From Ruminococcaceae bacterium UBA1447 (GTDB lineage Bacteria > Bacillota > Clostridia > Oscillospirales > Acutalibacteraceae): 5,996 nt of DNA. The position numbers were made by a program, and so were the translations under genes. Positions 1-5,010 of the stretch are shown piece after piece. The stretch's first letter is position 1. The number at the start of each line of letters is the position of its first letter. Under the pieces are notes generated by a model that saw nothing but the letters and a program-made list of their open reading frames with translations, searched no databases and was not told the origin of the DNA. The DNA is taken from the NCBI GenBank assembly GCA_002329225.1, contig DCTF01000137.1:3132-9127 (forward strand), read 5' to 3'.

Positions 1-404
1 TCACGGAGATATCTGCGTTAACACCGCTGAAAATCGGTCTTTTAGTTGCCGCAGTTTTCGCTATCTCTTTGATTATTGTCATTATAGGAATAAAACTAAA
101 AGTCTCGCCGGGAGAAGGTCTTGTACCGGTTCTTGCGTATATTCTCATAATAATCACCATGTTTGTTTTTTCCGTTGCTCTTGCCGTTTCGGTTTCCAAA
201 AACGGCGGAATCGCAGGAACCGGTGCGGCAATTTGTATTGTGTCAGGCTCCTTGCTCTTTATCGCTTCCGACGCAATCCTTGCACTGGAAGCTTTTACAA
301 ACGGAGCTTATAAAATAAGCCGCCATGCCAACCCAATTACATACTTCAGCGCACAGGTTTTGATTGGATTAAGTATTTACTTCATTCAGCTTTCAACAGG
401 TTAA
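1..404 (+). CDS. YhhN-family integral membrane protein (lysoplasmalogenase-like), 5' end missing
   Basis: The frame is open from the left edge (first full codon at base 3) to a TAA at 402-404, giving 133 visible residues; the start lies outside the window. At least four hydrophobic segments are visible, roughly residues 10-32, 40-63, 69-92 and 110-130. The stretch GSLLFIASDAILALEAF, with Asp encoded at 270-272, followed by YFSAQVLIGLS, resembles the conserved C-terminal half of the YhhN/TMEM86 family (GAxLFxxSDxxLA..F, then a Y..AQ.LI helix). Characterised members are membrane lysoplasmalogenases, which cleave the vinyl-ether bond of lysoplasmalogens to release a fatty aldehyde. Many anaerobic clostridia make plasmalogens, so that role is plausible, but the activity here is inferred from family resemblance only. 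It is followed by a strong terminator and converges on the PHP gene, so it is the last gene of its transcript. Confidence 0.75.
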   Translation, partial: TEISALTPLKIGLLVAAVFAISLIIVIIGIKLKVSPGEGLVPVLAYILIIITMFVFSVALAVSVSKNGGIAGTGAAICIVSGSLLFIASDAILALEAFTNGAYKISRHANPITYFSAQVLIGLSIYFIQLSTG

Positions 405-438
405 CATGGACAACAAGGCGAAAGAATGATTTACAAAG

Positions 439-480
439 ACAAGCGGAGCGTGCCGATAAAAGCATGCTCCGTTTGTTTTT
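439..480 (+). terminator. Rho-independent terminator after the YhhN-family gene
   Basis: A 15-bp stem pairs 439-453 (ACAAGCGGAGCGTGC) with 462-475 plus T476, around an 8-base loop (454-461), followed by a T run (476-480). Two stem positions are G-U pairs when read on the plus strand and become A-C mismatches on the minus strand. There is also no good T run in the minus direction. It therefore favours ending the plus-strand transcript and is at best a weak stop for the convergent PHP gene. Confidence 0.85.
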
Positions 481-526
481 GAGGTTTAAGTTTAATATTT
501 TATTTATAAAACAGAAAAACGCTTAT

Positions 527-1474
527 TTATATTTCATCAAGGAAATAGGCCCTTGTGTTGGCTCTGAGCCCCTTTTCATCCGTCACCTCAAGCCTGAAGA
601 AAGTATCAGCAGGATTAAGTTTGAAAACTGCATGTTCTAAAGGTTTGCAATCGTCGGCAACTATCCGTTCTCCCCTTCTGCCCGATGTGCTTAAAGCTAT
701 ATGAGCACATGGGGAGGAAGTAACCGTGACAGTATTATCCTCCACCCAAAGTTCATTTATCTCCGGGCCGGCTGATGCGTAAAAATCGCCCTTTTGTATA
801 GCGTTCATAATACAGGAATAGGTTAATTCTTCAGCCTTAATCATTATAAAGCCTCCGAAAGAATCGGCAAATGACACCCCGGAAACTCCCCGGTTGTGAT
901 TATCATCCGTAGCCATACAGTAAATTCTGTGGCCGAGTCGAAGCAAAGTGTCGTAAACATGGGTGTTATTGCCGTCAATTCCGTCAACCATGTAACTGCA
1001 ATAATTAAAAATTTCGCAAGCAAAAATTCCTTTAAGATGCCTGTAATCATCCAAAGTTTGCAAGGACCAGTAGGGATGATTGTAGCAAACAAGAAAACCC
1101 TGTTTATTTAATTTGGCAATATAGTCATTAATGGCATCAATATCGTCATATTCGGGTTTTTGCGGTAAAGGGCCTCTGTCCGCAGGGAAAAGAGCAAAGG
1201 CGTTAAAATGATAGCATTTTATATAATTATTGTCGGAGCAAATTCTTTGGCTTATATCGGCCTCGAATCCGTTTATGGCAAGAAAGTTTTTATCGGAAAG
1301 GTCGTTGTGATAAAAGAGATTTTCGTGGTCGGTAAATGCGACGATTGAGTAGCCCTTTTCGGAGTATGCTTTTTTTACCTCTTCCGGCGTAAGCCATCCG
1401 TCGGAAAGATTTGTATGGCAATGCATATTAGCCTTGTAGAATTGTCCGTTCTCAGGCAAAAGGTGTTTTTTCAT
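527..1474 (-). CDS. PHP-domain metal-dependent phosphoesterase
   Basis: Complete 315-residue protein with no signal peptide or membrane segment, so probably cytoplasmic. The polymerase-and-histidinol-phosphatase (PHP) fold is shown by its full set of metal ligands: H18-x-H20 (MHCHTNLSDG) with D25, D49-H50 (FTDHEN), E71 (GFEAD), H89, H133 (YNHPYW), and D191-x-H193 (TDDNH). Such proteins hydrolyse phosphoesters with a di- or trinuclear metal centre; the substrate cannot be told from sequence. Residues from about 225 to the end look beta-rich and lack PHP motifs, probably a C-terminal beta-sandwich. The ATG at 1472-1474 is preceded by a GAGAGGAAG ribosome binding site (1484-1492) at a normal distance, which supports this start. 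It is a single-gene unit with its own promoter, divergent from a tiny plus-strand ORF and convergent with the YhhN-family gene, so context gives no pathway clue. Confidence 0.9.
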   Translation of the reverse strand: MKKHLLPENGQFYKANMHCHTNLSDGWLTPEEVKKAYSEKGYSIVAFTDHENLFYHNDLSDKNFLAINGFEADISQRICSDNNYIKCYHFNAFALFPADRGPLPQKPEYDDIDAINDYIAKLNKQGFLVCYNHPYWSLQTLDDYRHLKGIFACEIFNYCSYMVDGIDGNNTHVYDTLLRLGHRIYCMATDDNHNRGVSGVSFADSFGGFIMIKAEELTYSCIMNAIQKGDFYASAGPEINELWVEDNTVTVTSSPCAHIALSTSGRRGERIVADDCKPLEHAVFKLNPADTFFRLEVTDEKGLRANTRAYFLDEI

Positions 1475-1539
1475 ATTCTAAAACTTCCTCTCAGAACAAC
1501 TGCAAATTATTTACCTGCTTGTTAATTTATCTATTTCGG

Positions 1540-1568
1540 ATTTTAACATATAAATTAAATGCTGACAA
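1540..1568 (-). promoter_or_regulatory. Sigma-A-type promoter for the PHP gene
   Basis: On the minus strand, TTGTCA (1563-1568) and TAAAAT (1540-1545) are separated by exactly 17 bases. A TG one base upstream of the -10 makes an extended -10. Each box matches the consensus at five of six positions. Transcription would begin near 1533, giving a leader of about 58 bases before the ATG, which includes the GAGAGGAAG ribosome binding site. No operator-like palindrome was seen around it. Confidence 0.7.
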
Positions 1569-1596
1569 TCCGGTCAACGGTTATAAGGTAATTATT

Positions 1597-1785
1597 ATGT
1601 ATGCAGGTTCTACAGCGGATTTGGTGGCGACTACAGTTTCGGCCGGCATTTTTGCAGAGTATAAAAACATTAACAAACTCAGTTTTTCAAGCCTTCAGTT
1701 TATGGAGATGAAACTACTTCCGCTATATCCCAGAATTAAACCATACTGTTTTTTGTTAAAAACTTTTGCTATGTGTTTTGCATAA
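1597..1785 (+). CDS. Small ORF of 62 codons, possible gene remnant (weak DUF3189-like N-terminus)
   Basis: An ATG at 1597 preceded by AAGG (8-base spacing) opens a 62-codon frame ending in TAA at 1783-1785, just inside a terminator hairpin. The start of the product (MYAGSTADLVATTVSAGIF) is protein-like and recalls the N-terminus of the short clostridial DUF3189 proteins (x-YGG-xHSS-xxAAxIHLG), including upstream in-frame residues KVII that would fit a lost earlier start. The second half (from about residue 37) is not family-like. In the -1 frame near 1698 the DNA instead reads YGDETTSAISQN before a stop, so a frameshifted, truncated gene is possible. No convincing plus-strand promoter was found; the upstream DNA is the promoter and leader of the divergent PHP gene. 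It may equally be a chance ORF. Confidence 0.25.
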   Translation: MYAGSTADLVATTVSAGIFAEYKNINKLSFSSLQFMEMKLLPLYPRIKPYCFLLKTFAMCFA

Positions 1786-1822
1786 AAAATCCCGCTTATC
1801 GGTAAAGATAAGCGAGATTTTT
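1785..1822 (-). terminator. Rho-independent terminator of the ispH-rpsA operon (partly bidirectional)
   Basis: Arms 1785-1800 and 1807-1822 pair around the 6-base loop 1801-1806. Read on the minus strand, the 16-bp stem is complete with one U-G pair and runs into a T run (complement of 1784-1789), 37 bases after the rpsA stop codon. On the plus strand the same position is a C-A mismatch, but the hairpin still has a downstream T run, so it could also stop the short plus-strand ORF whose TAA touches it. Confidence 0.85.
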
Positions 1823-1859
1823 AAACCGTGTGAGCTATGTTATAAGAACCAAAAGGAGT

Positions 1860-4205
1860 TTACTCTTCCTCAGTAGCGGCTTCTTCAACAGGAGCCTCTT
1901 CTTCTACAGGTGCTGCTTCCTCTACAGGAGCTGCTTCCTCAACGGGAGCTGCTTCCTCAACGGGAGCCGCTTCTTCTGCGGGAACTGCTTCTTCCTCAGC
2001 TGTGCCTGTCTCCACAAGAGACTTCTCCGTTTCGGCAACTTCTACAAGGGATTTTTCCCCTTCCGTTACCTCTACAAGAGCGCCTTCACTTTCGGTTGCC
2101 TCTTCTTCTCCCTCCAAGGGATCCAACAAAGCACGGATAGAAAGGCTTGCACGGCGCCGTTCAAAATCGATGCCGATTATTTTAACGGTAACCGTTTGCC
2201 CCATTTTAAGCTCGTCCTGAGGCTTTTCAATGTGACGGTTGGCAATCTGAGATATATGAATAAGCCCCTCTACACCGGGGATAATCCTTGCAAAAGCGCC
2301 GAATGCGGGCATACCCACAATTTCCGCTTCCACTACGCTGCCAACGGGATAATCGCGGCGCAAAATCTCCCAAGGATTGTCTTCCGCTTTTTTGTAGCCA
2401 AGTGAAATTCTGCCTTTTTCCCGGTCAAGATCTTTAATATAGACCTCAACCGTATCGCCTATGCTGACTACTTCTGAAGGTTCTTTTATGCGATGCCAGG
2501 ACAGTTCGGAAATGTGAATCATACCGTCCAATTCGCCCAAATCCACAAAAGCGCCATAGCTGGTCATTGACTTTACCTTACCGGTGAACTTCTGACCCAC
2601 TGCGGCTTGTTCCCAGAACGCTTCAGCAGCTTCATTTCTGATAGCTCTTAAAGCGGCTTTAACAGAACCGACCGCACGTCTGCGCTGTTTGTTAACCTCA
2701 ATAATTTTAAAACTGACTTTTTTGTTTTTCAGCTGATCAATAGGCTCGCTCCTTGACGCAGTGGCTAAAGAAGCCGGAATAAAGACCTTCACGCCGTCGG
2801 TAACGGCAAGCACGCCGCCTCTGATAACATCGGTTACTACACCTTCAAAAATACGGTCGGTATTTTCCGCCTCGACGATATCAAACCAGGAGCGTAAGGC
2901 ATCGCATTTGAGTTTGGAAAGCATAGTCGTGCCTTCGGCATCATTGGTTTTAAGGATAATAAGTTCAAGCTCATCGCCGATTTTGACTTCTTCAGTCAAA
3001 TCACATGTAGAATCCGAGGAGTATTCGTCAAAGGGAACATAGCCCGTGTGTTTTCTGCCGATATCTACCTGAATTTCCGCCGGAGAAACCGCAGTAACAA
3101 TACCGACAACTTTTTGATCCGTGCTCATGTTTTTAAGATTCTCTTCCAGAGCTTCGGAAAATGACTGATCTTCACCGGATGCGGATTCCGCCTTTGCTGA
3201 CACCTCCTCTACTTCGGGTGTGGTTGCCGCAGATTCAGCTACCGGCGCTTCTTCCGCTGCGGGTTCCGCCGGAGCGGGCTGTGCCGTTGCAACTTCTTCA
3301 ACTGTCTCAGTTTCAGGTTGCACCGCAGTCTCCTCTTTTTCGATGAGATCGCCATTGAGAATGTCGGACATTGTTTTCAGTACCTCCTTTATAATCCCGG
3401 CAGGAGTAGATGCCCCCGCCGTAACGCCTATAGACAAGCAAGAGGAAAAGTCGATACCGAAAAGCTCATTAGCCGTTTCTATGTGATAGGTCCGGCAATT
3501 TTCTTCACAAACGGATTTGAGTTTTGCGGTGTTTGAGCTATGGCGGCCGCCGATGATAATCATAACATCGGAAGCCTTTGAAAGCTCAATGGCCTCACTT
3601 TGCCTATCTTGAGTCGCATTACATATTGTATCAAATATAACCGCATTTGTACATAGTGAATTTAAGAGGTCCGCACAAGCCCTCCATTCCTCAACATGAA
3701 AAGTTGTTTGTGCTACGACCAGCACTTTTAACTCTGCATATTCCGGACATTCTTTCAAAAGCTTTTCCAACTCGTCTTTGCTGTTAAAAATATGTACAGG
3801 TCCGCGGCAATAGCCTTTAATACCGATGACCTCGGGGTGGTCTTTGTCACCCGCAATTAAAACAGGTATGTCAGCGGATGACTTTGCAGAAACAATCGAA
3901 TGGATTTTTTTTACAAAGGGGCAGGTGGCATCGCATATGTCCGCTCCCGATTCTGCAAATTCTTCCATAAGCGATTTTGCGATACCGTGAGTTCTTACAA
4001 CAAGTTTTGAGCCTGCCGGTACCTCCTCGGGACGCTCCACAATTTTTACTCCCCGCTTTTCCAGATCATCAATAACCTGAGGATTGTGAATAATCGGCCC
4101 CAGAGTACATACCTTTTCCCCCTGTTCCAACAGTTGATAAATCATATTAACCGCTCTGTCAACCCCGAAACAAAATCCGGCGGTTTTTGCCAATTTCAGT
4201 TGCAA
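1860..4205 (-). CDS. ispH-rpsA: Bifunctional HMBPP reductase (IspH) / 30S ribosomal protein S1 fusion
   Basis: A 781-residue fusion. Residues 1-283 are IspH, the [4Fe-4S] enzyme that reduces HMBPP to IPP and DMAPP. The cluster cysteines C12 (AGFCFGV), C95 (DATCPFV) and C195 (ICNATQDRQ) are present, as are H40, H73, H123, catalytic E125 (DKDHPEV), T167/T168, S223-S224-N225 and the AGASTP loop. Residues 284-360 form an acidic Ala/Glu/Pro linker. Four S1 RNA-binding domains follow (about 364-433, 451-520, 537-604, 621-691); the last two carry the clearest signatures (GAFVDLGELDGMIHISELSW and GAFARIIPGVEGLIHISQI). Residues 697-781 are an acidic repetitive tail. The TTG at 4205 is chosen because a GGGAGGAA ribosome binding site sits 7 bases upstream and the protein then begins like other IspH proteins; an upstream TTG at 4220 lies inside that binding site. 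Fusions of this kind are known in Clostridia. The gene is last in the operon. Confidence 0.95.
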   Translation of the reverse strand: MQLKLAKTAGFCFGVDRAVNMIYQLLEQGEKVCTLGPIIHNPQVIDDLEKRGVKIVERPEEVPAGSKLVVRTHGIAKSLMEEFAESGADICDATCPFVKKIHSIVSAKSSADIPVLIAGDKDHPEVIGIKGYCRGPVHIFNSKDELEKLLKECPEYAELKVLVVAQTTFHVEEWRACADLLNSLCTNAVIFDTICNATQDRQSEAIELSKASDVMIIIGGRHSSNTAKLKSVCEENCRTYHIETANELFGIDFSSCLSIGVTAGASTPAGIIKEVLKTMSDILNGDLIEKEETAVQPETETVEEVATAQPAPAEPAAEEAPVAESAATTPEVEEVSAKAESASGEDQSFSEALEENLKNMSTDQKVVGIVTAVSPAEIQVDIGRKHTGYVPFDEYSSDSTCDLTEEVKIGDELELIILKTNDAEGTTMLSKLKCDALRSWFDIVEAENTDRIFEGVVTDVIRGGVLAVTDGVKVFIPASLATASRSEPIDQLKNKKVSFKIIEVNKQRRRAVGSVKAALRAIRNEAAEAFWEQAAVGQKFTGKVKSMTSYGAFVDLGELDGMIHISELSWHRIKEPSEVVSIGDTVEVYIKDLDREKGRISLGYKKAEDNPWEILRRDYPVGSVVEAEIVGMPAFGAFARIIPGVEGLIHISQIANRHIEKPQDELKMGQTVTVKIIGIDFERRRASLSIRALLDPLEGEEEATESEGALVEVTEGEKSLVEVAETEKSLVETGTAEEEAVPAEEAAPVEEAAPVEEAAPVEEAAPVEEEAPVEEAATEEE
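1873..1998 (-). repeat. Tandem 18-base repeat encoding the VEEAAP tail of S1
   Basis: Seven consecutive 18-base units start at 1873, 1891, 1909, 1927, 1945, 1963 and 1981. Units 1927-1944 and 1945-1962 are identical (plus strand GGAGCTGCTTCCTCAACG); the others drift at a few positions, most of them conservative for the protein. Being a multiple of three, unit gain or loss keeps frame. It encodes a hexapeptide array rich in Glu, Ala and Pro at the extreme C-terminus of the S1 part. Such tracts often vary in copy number between strains by slippage. Confidence 0.9.
2011..2100 (-). repeat. Tandem 30-base repeat encoding a decapeptide in the S1 tail
   Basis: Three adjacent, imperfect 30-base units (2011-2040, 2041-2070, 2071-2100), each beginning TCYACAAG on the plus strand, encode the decapeptides ALVEVTEGEK, SLVEVAETEK and the more diverged SLVETGTAEE. 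They lie between the fourth S1 domain and the hexapeptide array. This is a second, older-looking repeat family in the same tail. Confidence 0.75.
3369..3390 (-). promoter_or_regulatory. Candidate internal ribosome binding site and start for a free S1 protein
   Basis: On the minus strand AAAGGAGGT (3382-3390) precedes an in-frame ATG (3369-3371, codon 279) by 10 bases. Eight consecutive bases complement the 16S anti-Shine-Dalgarno tail, a better match than that of the gene's own start. The ATG falls at the very end of the IspH domain, so initiation here would yield a 503-residue linker plus S1 protein. The same bases encode K-E-V in the last IspH helix, so the match could be a coding coincidence. 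The spacing is slightly long. Confidence 0.4.
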
Positions 4206-4210
4206 TATTT

Positions 4211-4218
4211 TTCCTCCC
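4211..4218 (-). promoter_or_regulatory. Ribosome binding site that fixes the ispH-rpsA start
   Basis: GGGAGGAA on the minus strand, with GGAGG 7 bases before the TTG at 4205. It settles the start at that TTG rather than at the TTG at 4220, which overlaps the binding site itself. It also lies inside the last codons of the 42-codon ORF, so ribosomes finishing that ORF would arrive on the ispH start. Confidence 0.85.
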
Positions 4219-4285
4219 AAAGGGCTGTGATGCGAAAAAGGATGTGCAGAAAAAGCTTAAACGGGGGTTCCGACACAGTAGCTAA

Positions 4286-4314
4286 TTTATAATTTTTGAA
4301 CACCTTGTAATCAA
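4286..4314 (-). promoter_or_regulatory. Candidate sigma-A-type promoter for ispH-rpsA
   Basis: On the minus strand TTGATT (4309-4314, four of six consensus bases) and TATAAA (4286-4291, five of six) are exactly 17 bases apart, in an A/T-rich stretch just after cmk. Transcription would begin near 4279, with a leader of about 74 bases. It could add transcription for the highly needed S1 protein beyond read-through from the upstream operon genes. Confidence 0.5.
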
Positions 4315-4320
4315 ACCCTG

Positions 4321-4989
4321 TCATTTTAAGTTCTTCCTGATATGTTTAATTAGAAGTCCCGCACTCTCTTGCAAAGAAAATCCCGTTGTATCAATTATAG
4401 CGGCATCTTCCGCAGGCTTAAGCGGTGCAACTGCACGGTTGGAGTCATTAAAATCCCGTTGCTTCATCTCTTCAAGCACTTGTTGAAAATCAACCTCTGC
4501 CCCTTTAGCGATAAGTTCTCTGTAGCGGCGACCCGCTCTTTCTTCCGGCGATGCGGTCAGAAAAATCTTTATCTGTGCGTCGGGTAAAACCACGGTGCCA
4601 ATGTCGCGGCCGTCCATAACGCAGTTGTTTTCCGCAGCAATATTCCTTTGAAGGTCAAACAAAAATGCTCTTACGGCGGGAACAGCTGACACATCGGAAG
4701 CGGCCATTGAAGCCTCCGGCGCTCTTATTGCCTCCGAAACATCGTTCCCGTTAAGATATACCCTTTGTTCCCCCTCCAGGAATTTCAGTTCAACTTTTAT
4801 TGCCGGCAGAGTTGCTTCCACTTCTGCCGCATTTTTTGTATCGGCACCCGTGTTCAGGGCATACAGACCTACGGCACGGTACAACGCTCCCGTGTCAACA
4901 TAGATATAGCCTAACTCTTTTGCAACCAATTTTGATACACTGCTCTTCCCTGCTCCGGCAGGACCGTCTATCGCTATGTTTACAGGCAT
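4321..4989 (-). CDS. cmk: Cytidylate kinase ((d)CMP kinase)
   Basis: Complete 222-residue cytoplasmic nucleoside monophosphate kinase that phosphorylates CMP and dCMP from ATP, recycling pyrimidine nucleotides from RNA turnover and lipid synthesis. The family's usual length and motifs are present: P-loop GPAGAGKSS (residues 9-17), the CMP-binding DTGALYRA (32-39), GRDIGTVVLPDA (127-138), the arginine-rich lid ERAGRRYREL, and RDFNDSNRAVAPLKPAEDA followed by IIDTT near the C-terminus. The ATG at 4987-4989 has an AAGGGG ribosome binding site 7 bases upstream and lies 21 bases after the flavoprotein stop codon, so the two genes are co-transcribed. Its TGA overlaps the ATG of the 42-codon ORF that follows. 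No missing residue or frame problem was seen. Confidence 0.97.
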   Translation of the reverse strand: MPVNIAIDGPAGAGKSSVSKLVAKELGYIYVDTGALYRAVGLYALNTGADTKNAAEVEATLPAIKVELKFLEGEQRVYLNGNDVSEAIRAPEASMAASDVSAVPAVRAFLFDLQRNIAAENNCVMDGRDIGTVVLPDAQIKIFLTASPEERAGRRYRELIAKGAEVDFQQVLEEMKQRDFNDSNRAVAPLKPAEDAAIIDTTGFSLQESAGLLIKHIRKNLK

Positions 4990-5010
4990 TAAATCATCCC
5001 CTTACACATT

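Larger units (their letters stand above)
4196..4324 (-). pseudogene. 42-codon ORF between cmk and ispH, possible plsC remnant
   Basis: The ATG (4322-4324) overlaps the cmk TGA as ATGA, and AGGAAG in the end of cmk lies 8 bases upstream, a classic coupled start. The frame runs through the whole gap and stops at 4196-4198, inside the first codons of ispH. The product has a hydrophobic stretch, FKLFLHILFRITALWEEKY, resembling the start of clostridial PlsC acyltransferases (a hydrophobic segment ending LFRI, then V-x-G-x-EN-I-P). plsC commonly sits between cmk and ispH in Clostridia. None of the acyltransferase motifs (HxxxxD and later blocks) is present, so any enzyme is gone. A plausible reading is an internal deletion that left the first 30 or so codons joined to the ispH ribosome binding site. 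It could instead be a chance frame over a promoter region. Confidence 0.35.

Noticed and set aside
69..404. TTG at 69 as the start of the YhhN-family gene
   Set aside because: The frame is open to the left window edge and already encodes a hydrophobic helix before 69, so the gene is simply cut by the window.
844..1111. Overlapping ORFs of 71 and 82 codons within the PHP gene
   Set aside because: They lie entirely inside a well-supported gene in other frames and show no family features.
1830..2405. 191-codon plus-strand ORF rich in Cys and Phe
   Set aside because: It is the antisense shadow of the repetitive acidic tail and fourth S1 domain; its repeats mirror the 18-base units and it has no independent coding evidence.
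3129..3131. ATG at codon 360 (MSTDQKVVGIV) as an alternative S1 start
   Set aside because: The nearby GGAAGAG is weak and about 12 bases away; the ATG at codon 279 has a far better ribosome binding site.
3220..3486. Plus-strand ORFs opposite the IspH-S1 linker
   Set aside because: The Ala/Glu/Pro-rich linker leaves antisense frames open by composition; no motifs or coupled ribosome binding site make them credible.
4206..4220. TTG at 4220 as the ispH-rpsA start
   Set aside because: It overlaps the GGGAGG ribosome binding site; the TTG at 4205 has correct spacing and gives the usual IspH N-terminus.
4206..4285. Riboswitch or structured autoregulatory leader before ispH-rpsA
   Set aside because: Only short pairings (for example CCC-TTT-GGG beside the ribosome binding site) were found; no stable hairpin or known riboswitch pattern is visible.
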